The translations under genes and the position numbers were made by a program. 64,000 nt of DNA from Bog-473 sp963707835. Lineage in GTDB: Bacteria > Actinomycetota > Acidimicrobiia > Acidimicrobiales > RAAP-2. The stretch covers positions 1,116,001 through 1,180,000 of the forward strand of contig CAVPRI010000002.1 in NCBI GenBank assembly GCA_963707835.1, written 5' to 3'. A model generated the notes under the pieces. The model did not search any database and was not told where the DNA came from. It saw only the letters and a list, made by a program, of their open reading frames with translations. Positions 27,611-37,049 of the stretch are shown piece after piece (positions within the stretch are counted from its first letter, which is position 1; each line of letters starts with the position of its first letter).

Positions 27611-28399
27611 TCACGTGTAGTCGACGATGACCTGCTCGATGTACGCGTCCATGTCGCTTCCCTGGTCCCGGAGGTCGTCGGCGACCTCGGGGGTTGTGAG
27701 GATGAGAAACCGGCCTGCTTCGACAGCGTCGGCGACCTGCTCGCCCACCACCTCGGCCTCGACGATGGGGAACTGCGGCGATACCGGCCTGCCCGTCGGC
27801 GTGCCATAGACGGTAACCAGTTCGGCGATGTTGGTGGGCACCTGCGCGGGGCACAAGCACGATACCCCGATGCCCTTCGACCGGAGGTGGACGGCGAGCC
27901 CCTTGGTCATCCCCACGACCGCGTGCTTCGTGGTGACGTAGGGCAGCCGGTCGTGGCCATATGGCAGAAGTCCGCCGATGGAAGCGGTGTTCACGATCCA
28001 CCCCGAGCCTTGAGTGATAAGCAGGGGCAGGAACACGAGGTTGCTGCGGACGATGCCGAGGATGTTGACGTCGACCTGCCGCTGCCAGCCTTCGAACGGG
28101 ATGTCTTCGACGGCGCCGAAGATCGGAAGGCCGACGTTGTTCATCACGAGGTCGACCCGGCCGAATCGCTCGAGCGCGAGGTCGCGAGCGGCCTCGAGCT
28201 CGTCGCTGCTGGTCACATCGACCCGGAGGCTCACTGCCTGGTCGCCAATCTCAGCCGCGACTCGCTTGGCGCGTGCGGCGTCGATGTCGGTGACGACGAC
28301 GTAGGCGCCACGCCGAGCGAAGGAGAACGCGCATGCTGCACCAATGCCGCTGCCGGCACCGGTGATCACGGCACTGGCCTTGGAGAAATCGAAGTTCAC
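27611..28399 (-). CDS. SDR family oxidoreductase
   Basis: The 262-residue classical SDR has ITGAGSGIGAACAFSFARRG at residues 12-31, MNNVG, the Ser of TASIGG, and PYVTTKHAVVGMTK with Tyr-x3-Lys. The GTG start overlaps the amidohydrolase stop (GTGA), giving an operon. The pair suits a pathway in which the amidohydrolase acts on a carboxylated or cyclic intermediate and the SDR oxidises an alcohol, but this is inferred. Confidence 0.87.
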   Translation of the reverse strand: MNFDFSKASAVITGAGSGIGAACAFSFARRGAYVVVTDIDAARAKRVAAEIGDQAVSLRVDVTSSDELEAARDLALERFGRVDLVMNNVGLPIFGAVEDIPFEGWQRQVDVNILGIVRSNLVFLPLLITQGSGWIVNTASIGGLLPYGHDRLPYVTTKHAVVGMTKGLAVHLRSKGIGVSCLCPAQVPTNIAELVTVYGTPTGRPVSPQFPIVEAEVVGEQVADAVEAGRFLILTTPEVADDLRDQGSDMDAYIEQVIVDYT

Positions 28400-29760
28400 G
28401 CGTTGTTTCCGGCCGTCATCGCAGCGGGCTCCGCCGGCGTGAACTTGTACACCCGCTGGGCATTGCCACGCAGCACCTTGTAGCGCACGTCCGAGTCCAG
28501 ACCGAGGAGTGCCTCACTCACTGCATCGAGGGAGTGGGGCCAGCGGCTGGTGAAGTGTGGAAAGTCGGTCTCGATCATGACGTTGTCGGCACATATGCGG
28601 TCTATGTTCTCCAACCCCAGTGGGTCGTAGATGAAGCAGCCATAGATGTGCCCCTTGAACACTTCGCTAGGCAACGGCAGATTGCGCATGCGCTCGGCGC
28701 GTGCGTCGATCGCCGCCCTTGCCTTCCCCTGCCCTTCCTCGTCGAGGATTGGATTGTTCTCCGCGTCGGTCGGCGACGTGATGCGGTTCCGCGTGTAACC
28801 GACCAACACGTCGGCCTCCTGGAGTACCGACGGGATCCACCCGATCCCGTTCTCCGACAGCGCCACCATGAGATTCGGATGACGCTCGAACACACCGCTC
28901 GTCAGCCAGTCGATCAAACACTCCTGCCCCGACAGCTGGATCGTCGCACCCATAGCCGGGTGGAGCTCACGCTCGCGACCACCGCCGGCTCCCCCGGACG
29001 GACCGAACGCCGCGCCGAAGTCGTGGCCGCCCGGGCGGTCCCCACCCTCTTGCCTGTGCATCTTTTGCACCATGAGGCCGGGGTCAGTCTCGAATCCGGT
29101 GCCGAGGTGGGTGGAGACCGGGAGGCCGGCGGCGCTCATCACCGAGAACAATGGATCCCAGTGCTCGTCGTGAATCGGGGGAAACCCGACTTTGTGCGGT
29201 GCCATGCTGAACGAGACCGAGCACGCTCCCCGACCGATCGCGCGCTCTGCCTCTTGCGCCGCGAGGTTGCCGTCCCACATCGGGATGAGCGCGACCTCGA
29301 TGATCCGGCCGGGGATCGCTGCCGCGAACTCGTCGATGATCCAGTCGTTGTAGGCCTGGATGCACAAAAGAGCGAGCTCCTTGTCCTTCAGGTTCTGGAA
29401 CACGCGCCCCGCAAACCCGGGCATGTTCGGGAAAGGGAGACTGGCCAGCACGTGGTCGACGTCCATCGCCTCGGCCCGCGCGATCGGGTCGTAGCAGCTG
29501 GCCGGGATCTCGCTCCACGCCATCGGCTGGAAGGGGGCCGGGTTCTCACCTTTTGGATACGCGGCAGAGACCACGGCTCCGTTGACCACCACGCGGACAT
29601 CGTCATCGATCTGCCAAGCCTCACCTTGCTCATCGGTCACCCAGCGCGGGCCTCTCTCGCGGAACTTGGCCGGCAGCCGGTCGACCCAGACGCTCGGCGG
29701 CTCGATCAGGTGATCGTCCACCGAGACCATCCAGAGCTCATCCAATGCAGTCGTCGTCAT
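28396..29760 (-). CDS. amidohydrolase family 2 protein
   Basis: The 454-residue protein begins with the metal-binding motif VSVDDHLIEPPSVWVDRLP and contains STHLGTGF, an HPNLMVALSENGIGWIP segment and C-terminal ETDFPHFTSRWPHSLD. That is the actinobacterial ACMSD-like branch of PF04909. It probably hydrolyses or decarboxylates a cyclic or aromatic acid using a metal. GGAGG six bases before ATG 29,760 fixes the start. Followed by an overlapping SDR. Confidence 0.88.
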   Translation of the reverse strand: MTTTALDELWMVSVDDHLIEPPSVWVDRLPAKFRERGPRWVTDEQGEAWQIDDDVRVVVNGAVVSAAYPKGENPAPFQPMAWSEIPASCYDPIARAEAMDVDHVLASLPFPNMPGFAGRVFQNLKDKELALLCIQAYNDWIIDEFAAAIPGRIIEVALIPMWDGNLAAQEAERAIGRGACSVSFSMAPHKVGFPPIHDEHWDPLFSVMSAAGLPVSTHLGTGFETDPGLMVQKMHRQEGGDRPGGHDFGAAFGPSGGAGGGRERELHPAMGATIQLSGQECLIDWLTSGVFERHPNLMVALSENGIGWIPSVLQEADVLVGYTRNRITSPTDAENNPILDEEGQGKARAAIDARAERMRNLPLPSEVFKGHIYGCFIYDPLGLENIDRICADNVMIETDFPHFTSRWPHSLDAVSEALLGLDSDVRYKVLRGNAQRVYKFTPAEPAAMTAGNNA

Positions 29761-29840
29761 GAGTTCCTCCAGGATCAAGCTCTCGCTAACCTAGTTATTG
29801 CTATGCCGAGGAGCAAGGGGCCTGAGGACTCGACGGCCCA

Positions 29841-30044
29841 CTACGATCGAGCAGGCGTGGCGAAACAAATAGCAGCAGCTCCGGCGACGGGCGGTGCGGC
29901 GAATCTGTAGCGCCACGCCGCCGCGACCCAGAGGCAACCCGCCGACGAGAATTGGACCCGGTAGTCGAAACCGTGCTCGAGGTCGGGTATTACAAAGCGA
30001 GCTCCAATGAGATTGCGTCGCGCCGGCTTGACGTGGGGAGCCAT
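29841..30044 (-). pseudogene. VOC/glyoxalase N-terminal fragment (inverted)
   Basis: A short frame reads ARFVIPDLEHGFDY near its start, like the first strand and helix of VOC domains (usual pattern YVVPDLE...YW). Similarity fades after about 30 residues. It lies head-to-head with the VOC C-terminal fragment at 30,166, in the gap 29,761-30,601, which otherwise has no intact gene. Confidence 0.35.
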
Positions 30045-30165
30045 ACCTCGCTGGGCACGGATCGGCGTCGGTCCATTCTTCCTTGCGCTGCCGACGCCGA
30101 TTGAGGAGTACTACGACCGACGCAAGAAGTGTCAATGCACCTTGCGGGTCGCCCGGGGCTGCTGA

Positions 30166-30523
30166 GGCGACATCGAAGTCGAGCTGCTGCAACCGGTTGG
30201 TGATGACAAGACGTTGTACAGCGACGCTCTCGCTACCGCGCCCGGCCAGCTCAACCACTTTGCGTCGACGGTCGCCGACGTCGACGCACTCATTTCGGAT
30301 CATGGTTTGGAAGACCAGGTTGTCCAAAAACACGGCACAGCGAGCGGGATCAGGCGTGCCTACGTTGAGCAGCTGCAACCCGGGGGACCTCGAACTGTTT
30401 GAAGCGACCCCCTTGTTCACAACCTCATACAGGGTGATCGTCGAAGAGTCGCTCAAGTGGAATGGAGCGCGGCCACTCAGGGAATCGGGAGAGCTGGCCC
30501 CTTACTTTGAAGCGGGGCAATGA
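30166..30523 (+). pseudogene. VOC/glyoxalase C-terminal fragment
   Basis: Directly after a stop codon the frame reads GDIEVELLQPVGDDKTLYSD, LNHFASTVADVDALI and GIRRAYVEQLQPG, the second half of a Glyoxalase_4-type VOC domain. One extra G in the run near 30,382 shifts the tail DLELFEATPLFTTSYRV into another frame that ends at 30,523. No start codon or ribosome site precedes it. The missing N-terminal half may be the inverted fragment at 29,841-30,044. Confidence 0.6.
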
Positions 30524-30601
30524 CCGCAACAAGTACCCGTGACGGGGAATTGCCGGCGTGCGACCTCAGCGCGGTCCGTCCCAAATTTTTGAAGTGTCGG
30601 A

Positions 30602-31063
30602 TCAAGAGGGCGCTCTGAACATGGACTGCTCGAGGAGCGGCAGGTTCGCAATATCGACCAACTCAACTGTGAACCCGAGAGCATCGCGGTGATATGACGA
30701 CTGAACGGGGGCCGTGTTGCCATCGCGACCACTGAGCTGCAAAGGACACCGGGCGGCGTTGAGTGCCTCGATATCAGTCGCCAACCGATCCGACCAGAAC
30801 CCCAGATGGTGCAAGTTGGAGTGCTCGTTGCGCTCCCACACCGAGCCCGGAACCTCCTCGATCAACTCGAATCGAGGAGCCTCGGTCGAGTAACAGACCC
30901 GAAGAGGGAGCGTGAGGTCATTTCCTTCAGCGTCGCTTTTGGCGATGTCGGTCTCGACCAGCGGACCCCACTCGACTCCCAGCAGTCGACCCAGGTGCTC
31001 GCGAGCGACCTCGAGATCAGGTACCACGACACCAACATGGAAGAAGGATCCAACGACCGCCAT
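30602..31063 (-). CDS. VOC family protein (glyoxalase-like)
   Basis: The 153-residue single-module protein reads FFHVGVVVPDLEVAREHLGR with first metal-ligand His9, central FELIEEVPGS, NLHHLGFWSDRL and a C-terminal GFTVELVD with the Glu ligand. VOC enzymes include glyoxalases, epimerases and dioxygenases, and substrate cannot be read from sequence. The ATG is preceded by GGAGGTTTCACC. It is alone; the next 520 bases downstream in the plus direction (31,064-31,586) hold no recognisable gene. Confidence 0.82.
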   Translation of the reverse strand: MAVVGSFFHVGVVVPDLEVAREHLGRLLGVEWGPLVETDIAKSDAEGNDLTLPLRVCYSTEAPRFELIEEVPGSVWERNEHSNLHHLGFWSDRLATDIEALNAARCPLQLSGRDGNTAPVQSSYHRDALGFTVELVDIANLPLLEQSMFRAPS

Positions 31064-31586
31064 GGTGAAACCTCCGAGGTCAACGAAGAGCAGGTCCCAA
31101 GCAAAGACCCCGAGACGCGCGAGCCTGTGTGAATTCGATGCCTAGCGTAGGTGCCCTCCGAAGAAGGTGTGGGAGATGAGCGACGAGGAGATCCGCATCT
31201 GGGCGGACGCCATCTTCGACGCCATGGCCGCACAGAGACCTACCGTCGAGTAGGCGAGCCAATACCTCCGGTTGCGACGAAAGCACGGCTCTGAGGAGAT
31301 CTAGGCGGCCCCGGGGTTCGGTATTCCCGACAACGGTAGAGGGTCCCGGTAGCAAGGGCTTAGTTGCCTTGTCTTTCGTGCGAAAGCGGAGCGACCTAGT
31401 GCCCCTACTCTCGCCAGACCCCTCCAAAAGGGCGAAATGGTCCGCTCACGACCATCCTCTTCTGACCCGCCAGCTGGACGATCGCAGCGCGCAGAGGGCA
31501 GCCTGTCGGGAGCGCTTAACTTTGGCTACAGCGGGTCCGTCCGAGTAGGGCGAACAGGGCTTCGTACACCATCAGCTACTCGATAC
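31064..31586. other. gene-free stretch
   Basis: About 520 bases between the VOC gene and attachment repeat B. Short frames on both strands show no family pattern. One could hold decayed element sequence; nothing is supported. Confidence 0.5.
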
Positions 31587-31746
31587 CTGGCAGTAAAGAG
31601 GTTCGTGAGTTGAAGTCCCATCGCCTCCACAAGATTTCCTGGTCGGTGGCCTGATTTCGTCAAGTCGCCGCCACTCCCCCGTTCCTCCCTGCGATTTCCC
31701 CACGCGACGAGAACCCCAATCGGTCGACAGCGGCGAAAGCAGTGCC
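31587..31746. repeat. attachment-site repeat copy B (tRNA-Ala 3' half)
   Basis: CTGGCAGTAAAGAGGTTCGT begins at the same anticodon-loop point as copy A and runs through a mutated T-arm (TTC changed to TTG in the loop), CGCCTCCA, and the same 110-base flank. The 5' half of the tRNA is absent, so this is an attachment remnant, not a tRNA gene. Minus strand of the flank reads as an integrase C-terminus. Confidence 0.85.
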
Positions 31747-31904
31747 CTTCGTGAGCTCTCGGCGCGCCAGATCCATCGCATCGGCGACGGAGCGAAGGTC
31801 TCCCCGGTACAGGTGCGCATACGTGCGTTGAAGATCGCCGAATCGTGGCCGAGCGCCGCGGCCACAGCTGGGACGGGCGCTCCCCAGGTCTCGGACGGTT
31901 CCAC
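31660..31904 (-). pseudogene. tyrosine recombinase (integrase), C-terminal remnant
   Basis: Two frames join to PVPAVAAALGHDSAIF and TYAHLYRGDLRSVADAMD, the LGH box (His) and the TYAHL nucleophile motif that end phage-type tyrosine recombinases. They lie in different frames, and everything N-terminal is missing. The coding end runs directly into the tRNA-Ala 3' repeat, the normal layout of an integrase beside its own attachment site. Confidence 0.75.
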
Positions 31905-31961
31905 GGTGGACCTTCAAAGCGCCGCTTCCGGCTCCTCGGTTCAATGGGCCCCGTGAGTCAC

Positions 31962-32394
31962 CTACTCCCCGATTCCGTACAGAAAATCATCCAGCGCACT
32001 CCAGCCGTCCTCAGTCATCCCTCCTCCACCACGGTGACAGGACACGACGATGGCCACCCTGTCCGGGTCGTGGCCCACTATTGCAGTCCACTCGCTGCGA
32101 TCACGCCGGCTGACCAGGGCTCTCCGAGAGTCCAACTTGCTTGCGATCACCTCGAGTTGATCGTCTGACTCGACCTCCAGCAGGAAGGCTTGCAAACCGA
32201 TGTGGCCAGCTCCCCTCACAGAACCATTGCCAAGCGCTCGCAACACGATGACCTGAGTTCTGTCGCTCCCTGGAGCACTCACCGCCGCCAAATTGGTCCT
32301 TTTCGGACAGCACCGTGAAACCAAGGACCTCACGGTAGAAGTCAACCGATCGCTCGAGGTCGGTCACGTTGACCACGACACCCTGAAAGTTCAT
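31962..32394 (-). CDS. VOC family protein (one frameshift)
   Basis: The N-terminal part reads NFQGVVVNVTDLERSVDFYR and EVLGFTVLSEKDQ. Near 32,285 one extra base shifts the frame; the continuation is AVSAPGSDRTQVIVLRALG, GAGHIGLQAFLLEVESDDQL and ends DDFLYGIGE. The corrected length is 143 residues, one VOC module. GGAG-like AGAGAATGAA context precedes the ATG. It lies just inside element segment two. Confidence 0.65.
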
Positions 32395-32543
32395 TCTCTG
32401 CTCCTGATCTTCAGTAGAGCGGAGACACCACGCGAAGTCCCCGTCATGTCAAGCTGTATGTTCCATCAGAGCTACGCGCATCATGCGGTTCACGAGTCAA
32501 CCGCATGTAAGGGACGTGCGTCAACGGTGCACGCCTGCGTGGG

Positions 32544-33494
32544 TTACAAGCGAGAGACGAGCTCTGCCACGATTTCTGCTGCTGGTTGTGGCTGTCCGGC
32601 CAGCGCAACGCTCTGCCCGGCCCACAGCGAGATTGCCTCGATATCGCCGGTGGAACCGACCATCGGGGCCGCCGGCTCGTACCGGAGGATTTCTTCGCCG
32701 GAGGCGAAGTGTGCGATGACGTCGCCCTCTCCAGGCCGACTCCCCGGTCGGGGCCTGCCCGCGGCCTCCCACACCTCGGCCGTCGAGTTGCGGAGCGAGC
32801 GGTTCGGCGCGTCCGGCCATCCGACCTCGTACAGGTCGGCATACCATCGTGTATCGGTTTCGGCCGCGTTCATCACTCGACGGCGATACTCCTCGTGGAT
32901 GGGCATCTCCTGGGCCAGAAGGAACCGGGTACCCAGCCATGCCGCTTGGGCACCCAACGCGAGCACGGCGGCCACTCCACGAGCGTCCCCGATCCCACCC
33001 GCCGCGATGACCGGCACTGGTGCCACTGCGTCCACGACGGCTGGCACCAAGGGAAGCGTCGCAACCTGGCCCCACACGTGCCCGCCAGACTCCCAACCCT
33101 GCGCCACGACGACATCGACTCCGCTGGCGACTCCGCGCCGTGCCTCTTCGGCGCTACCGACCGTGTGCAGGACGAGTCCGTTGGCATCGTGGACCTGGTC
33201 GACATAGGTGGCGGGGTCGCCCCAGAACAACGACACGATCCGCAGACCGGCTTCGAGGGCTTCGTCGAGACGGTGATGCTGATCGGCGTTGAGAACCAAA
33301 TTGCCACCAAAGGGGCGATCGGTGAGCGCCGCCGTCTCACGAACGACGTCTCCCGCGGGAGTGGACCACGTCAATGCCAACATGCCGAGCGCGCCCGCAT
33401 TCGAGACCGCGGCCGCCAGTTCGGGTACGGCCGACATCGGTGCCTGGACGATGGGCCGTTCAATCCCGAGCAGTTCACAGACGGGCGTTCGCAT
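32544..33494 (-). CDS. nitronate monooxygenase family protein
   Basis: The 316-residue FMN TIM barrel begins RTPVCELLGIERPIVQAPMS and carries the phosphate-binding VPVIAAGGIGDARGVAAVLA with GAQAAWLGTRFL. This is the NMO/2-nitropropane dioxygenase family (PF03060), whose members oxidise alkyl nitronates, although many actinobacterial relatives have other roles. HVWG, with the HxxG of VAQGWESGGHVWG, contains the usual active-site His. Convergent with no partner. Confidence 0.88.
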   Translation of the reverse strand: MRTPVCELLGIERPIVQAPMSAVPELAAAVSNAGALGMLALTWSTPAGDVVRETAALTDRPFGGNLVLNADQHHRLDEALEAGLRIVSLFWGDPATYVDQVHDANGLVLHTVGSAEEARRGVASGVDVVVAQGWESGGHVWGQVATLPLVPAVVDAVAPVPVIAAGGIGDARGVAAVLALGAQAAWLGTRFLLAQEMPIHEEYRRRVMNAAETDTRWYADLYEVGWPDAPNRSLRNSTAEVWEAAGRPRPGSRPGEGDVIAHFASGEEILRYEPAAPMVGSTGDIEAISLWAGQSVALAGQPQPAAEIVAELVSRL

Positions 33495-33584
33495 CTCGAC
33501 CCCCTACCCGTTCGTTCCGGGTCTCAGCGCAGCTCACCGGCCTCGACATGGACCGTCTGGCTAGCGCAAGCGATCCGAATGCAG

Positions 33585-34187
33585 CTATGACTCATACGAC
33601 GTCGGCATCGACTGCTTCGCACGCTTGTTCCACCCGTGAAAGTTCGAGTAATCGCCTGCATCCCAGGCCTCGCGTAGCCCCGGCTTGCTTAGGTCCCAGT
33701 CCGGTCGAATCTCACTCGACGCTACGCAGAGGTCGCGCCAGAGGTCGTAGAAGGACGGACGCCCCCAGAACCAATATCCGTTGTAGACGCTGAAGATGAC
33801 AAGTCCCGGCTTGAGCACCAGCGTGTGGGGAATCATCGGGTCGTGCTCGGGGTCGGTGTATTCCTGTATGTCGAGGTCCTTCTGAATCGTCCGGGCGGGG
33901 TCAGAAAGGAAGGTCCACTGGGCACCGACCGAGGCGCGGAATTCTTGTGTGGTGTGATGGTCGTCGGTCGAGATCGTGACGATCTGCGTATAGGCAACGG
34001 CGACCTTCGTGAAGTTCGCAGCAAGCTCTAGGTGCTGTTGATGCTCCTTCGGGCAGTAGTTGCCCCGCGCCAATGTAAGGATCAGCGGGTCTTCACCCTG
34101 GAGCTCGCTGAGCTTGCGCACCGTGTTGGTGTGATCAGGCAGGGCGTAGTCGGGCAAGGTTCCGCCGGGTCTGATGTCCGATCGCAT
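33585..34187 (-). CDS. redoxin-domain (AhpC/TSA-like) protein, paralogue 1
   Basis: The 200-residue thioredoxin-fold protein begins MRSDIRPGGTLPDYALPDHT and contains LTLARGNYCPKEHQQHL, where the Cys is in the position of a peroxidatic cysteine followed by Pro. The conserved C-terminal block PMIPHTLVLKPGL, VYNGYWFWGRP is shared with 37,050-37,664. GGAGG 8 bases before ATG 34,187 sets the start, not the longer frame. It may reduce peroxides or act as a thiol oxidoreductase. Confidence 0.82.
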   Translation of the reverse strand: MRSDIRPGGTLPDYALPDHTNTVRKLSELQGEDPLILTLARGNYCPKEHQQHLELAANFTKVAVAYTQIVTISTDDHHTTQEFRASVGAQWTFLSDPARTIQKDLDIQEYTDPEHDPMIPHTLVLKPGLVIFSVYNGYWFWGRPSFYDLWRDLCVASSEIRPDWDLSKPGLREAWDAGDYSNFHGWNKRAKQSMPTSYES

Positions 34188-34341
34188 CTTTGGGGCCTCC
34201 TTCATTCGTTTCACCGCGCACTTCGTCGCTGGGTGAATTCCACCCGGTTCAGCCAAGAGAGACCTGTCGCCACAAGACGACCCTTCAGGAGCACTCGTTG
34301 TCTCCTTCTCGCCGCTTCAACGTCAACGCAGCGTCGCATCC

Positions 34342-34761
34342 TCACTGGTTCCGGGGATCGTCGGTCGGGTCGATGTACTCAAGACCAAGCGGCCCGACAG
34401 CCGAGACCTGGGTGACGTAAGCGCCCGACTTCGCCCAGTGGAAATGTGGGGTGCCGCCGGGGAGCACAATGACGGCGCCTGGCGGATAGGCACGTAGCTG
34501 TTCCGCGTCAAACCGACTTCCCAGCCCGACGTAGAAGACACCGGAGATGACGGTATAGACACGGTCCTCGGGATGCTGATGCGGCATCAGCTTGACCCCC
34601 GAGGGCAGCTTGACCCGGATGACGTACGGCCCGGGCTCGGAAGGCTCGCCGACCACGATTGCCAGTCGCGCCGAAGGAGGAAAGGCAGGAAACGGCTTCC
34701 AGTCGATGTCCTCGGCCAGGACCGATCTGAAATCGGCCTGATCTGGTTGATGGATCCCCAT
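34342..34761 (-). CDS. cupin-domain protein
   Basis: The 139-residue small barrel has KLMPHQHPEDRVYTVISGVF and LPGGTPHFHWA, the two cupin motifs with His and Glu-like metal ligands. The ATG at 34,761 is chosen because GGGAGG lies 9 bases upstream and the first 21 residues of the longer frame are unrelated. Cupins of this size act as metal-dependent isomerases or dioxygenases or as small sensors. It is 154 bases before the redoxin paralogue 1 on the same strand, with a possible shared promoter upstream. Confidence 0.82.
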   Translation of the reverse strand: MGIHQPDQADFRSVLAEDIDWKPFPAFPPSARLAIVVGEPSEPGPYVIRVKLPSGVKLMPHQHPEDRVYTVISGVFYVGLGSRFDAEQLRAYPPGAVIVLPGGTPHFHWAKSGAYVTQVSAVGPLGLEYIDPTDDPRNQ

Positions 34762-34975
34762 CGTTGGCGGACCTCCCGACTTCGGACTGTAGCGCGATTG
34801 CACCGGCCCGCCAGCCGCCAACATTTCCGCTTCTCGGCCCTCGTCTTTCGAAGGCTAGGTACGCTGAGCGTGCCGGGCCGAAGAGCTCGGATCTCAGACC
34901 ACAACGGGCAGGCCCGACGCTTCATTGGAGCAGCCAGATGCCGATCCAGCGGATGTACGGCCGAAGGAGCTCGCA

Positions 34976-36865
34976 GTGAGCACGACCCCTATAGCCGACT
35001 ATGCCCTCCTTTCGGATCGGCACAGCGCCGCGCTGGTGGGCCGGGACGGGTCGATCGACTGGTTGTGCTTCCCACGCTTCGACAGCCCGTCGATCTTTGG
35101 TCGCCTCCTCGGTGAAGAAGCTGGGCACTGGTCGATCCGGGCCACGAGCGCCACACAAGTGAGTCGCCGCTACCTGGACCGCACCATGGTCTTGGAGACC
35201 ACCTTCCGCACGCCGAACGGCGCGGTGGCCATCGCCGACGCCCTGGCCATGGGCGACGGCAACCGGGGGCATGAGCTTGGCAACGGAGCGCCTCACCTTC
35301 TGCTGCGGCGCGCGACGTGCATCGAAGGAGAAGTCGAGTTGTCCCTCGAATACGTCCCGCGCCCCGAGTACGGGCTGGTCCATCCCCTGTTCGATCCTGT
35401 CGAGGGTGGAGTGTCTGCATTCGGGGGCGCCGACGTGCTCGTCCTCTCTTCCCCTGTGGCCCTGACCATCGACCAGTCAGCGCTCACGGGCCGGTTCCAG
35501 CTCCGCCGCGGCGAGAGCGCGGGCTTCGCCCTTCACCACGCCAGGCGCGCCGAGACGAACTCGGCCAGGGTCTGGAACCAATCGGAAATAGACGCGCGCC
35601 TCGAGGACACCGTGTCGGCATGGGGGTCGTGGTCGGAGCTCCACCAGGCCTACGTGGGACCGTGGCGAGACCTGGTGCACCACAGCGGTCGGGTGCTCCA
35701 GTCACTTTCTTTTGCACCCACCGGCGCGATCTGCGCGGCGGCGACCACGTCGCTGCCCGAGGCGGTGGGAGGCGGCCGAAACTGGGACTACCGCTACACC
35801 TGGGTCCGGGACGCCTCCTTCACGATCCAGGCCCTATGGGTGGCGGCCTGCCCCGACGAAGCCAACGAGTTCTTCGATTACGTGACGACCTCCGCGGCCG
35901 GCTCGCTCGACCGTGGCGGCGACCTGCAGATCATGTTTGGTATCGGCGGCGAACGGGACCTGACCGAGCGCGAGTTGCCGCACCTGGAGGGCTGGCGACA
36001 CTCTGTCCCAGTCCGGGTCGGCAACGATGCCTGGAACCAGCGCCAGCTCGACGTCTACGGCGAATTGCTCAGCGCCGTCCACCGCCTCTCGGACCACGTC
36101 TTCGACGACGATTCTCGCCGGGTTGGACCGATGGCCGCCCCTGACAAGTGGGGTGCGCCCCCCGATCTGGCACCGGCCACACGACGGTTCTTTGTCCAAC
36201 TGGCGGACACCGCCGCCTCGCGCTGGCACGAGAAGGACCAAGGAGTCTGGGAGGTGCGGGGCGAGCCCCGCGACTTCTTGTACTCCAAGCTGATGTGCTG
36301 GGTGGCCCTCGATCGGGCGGTGGCCTTAGGCGACCGTCTCGGCGCCTCCGACCGAGTCAAAGAATGGGAGCGGACCCAGGACCAGATCCGTGAGGCGATC
36401 CTGACCAGAGGATGGAGTGACCGGGCCAACGCCTTCACCCAGTCCTTCGGCTCCGACGAACTCGACGCCTCCAACCTCATGCTGCCTCTGGTGGGCTTCC
36501 TTCCCGCCGCCGATCCCAGAGTGCTCGCCACGATCAACGCGACCGAAGAGCGTCTCACCGATGAGCGGGGACTGGTGTACCGCTACCGGTCCCACGACGA
36601 GCTCGAGGGCGATGAAGGCACGTTCCTTCTGTGCACCTTCTGGCTGGCCCAGGCTCTGGCCCGGGCCGGACAGCCGGCTCGGGCCCGCACCGTCTTCGAA
36701 CGAGCCGTCACATTCGTCAACGACGTCGGCCTGCTCGCTGAGGAGGTCGATCCGGTCAGCGGGGAGCTCCTCGGCAACTTCCCCCAGGCCTTCAGCCACA
36801 TCGGGCTCGTCAACGCGGCCTGGGCCATTTCAGAGACCGAACTCCGACAGACGCCACGGACTTGA
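34976..36865 (+). CDS. glycoside hydrolase family 15 protein (trehalase/glucoamylase-like)
   Basis: The 629-residue protein has the N-terminal beta-sandwich lead DYALLSDRHSAALVGRDGS with WLCFPRFDSPSIFG, and the (alpha/alpha)6 catalytic domain from about residue 240 with NWDYRYTWVRDASFT and YGE, and C-terminal NFPQAFSHIGLVNAA. This is the bacterial trehalase-like GH15 branch. GTG at 34,976 has AAGGAG six bases upstream; a TTG 51 bases earlier is less likely. It may hydrolyse trehalose or maltosides. Divergent from the cupin. Confidence 0.9.
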   Translation: MSTTPIADYALLSDRHSAALVGRDGSIDWLCFPRFDSPSIFGRLLGEEAGHWSIRATSATQVSRRYLDRTMVLETTFRTPNGAVAIADALAMGDGNRGHELGNGAPHLLLRRATCIEGEVELSLEYVPRPEYGLVHPLFDPVEGGVSAFGGADVLVLSSPVALTIDQSALTGRFQLRRGESAGFALHHARRAETNSARVWNQSEIDARLEDTVSAWGSWSELHQAYVGPWRDLVHHSGRVLQSLSFAPTGAICAAATTSLPEAVGGGRNWDYRYTWVRDASFTIQALWVAACPDEANEFFDYVTTSAAGSLDRGGDLQIMFGIGGERDLTERELPHLEGWRHSVPVRVGNDAWNQRQLDVYGELLSAVHRLSDHVFDDDSRRVGPMAAPDKWGAPPDLAPATRRFFVQLADTAASRWHEKDQGVWEVRGEPRDFLYSKLMCWVALDRAVALGDRLGASDRVKEWERTQDQIREAILTRGWSDRANAFTQSFGSDELDASNLMLPLVGFLPAADPRVLATINATEERLTDERGLVYRYRSHDELEGDEGTFLLCTFWLAQALARAGQPARARTVFERAVTFVNDVGLLAEEVDPVSGELLGNFPQAFSHIGLVNAAWAISETELRQTPRT

Positions 36866-37049
36866 ACGTGCCGCGCCACCACCGATCCGTCGAATCGAAC
36901 TCCGCCTCAGTCGCAGTCAGCGTCTCGATCGATTTCGCCAATGAAGGGGCTGGCCCCATGTTGGACCCGACGATCCGTGGCGTGCATTCTGAAGCCGCCG
37001 GACTTCTACGGGATCTATCGACCGAACCCATTCATGCGTGGAGGCCAAA

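Noticed and set aside
31587..31632. Second tRNA-Ala
   Set aside because: Only the 3' half is present, the T-loop is mutated and no 5' acceptor or D-arm exists.
34925..34975. TTG start of the GH15 gene
   Set aside because: GTG at 34,976 has a good ribosome site and matches the family N-terminus.
36866..37049. Small CDS between GH15 and the redoxin paralogue
   Set aside because: Short frame without pattern or ribosome site.
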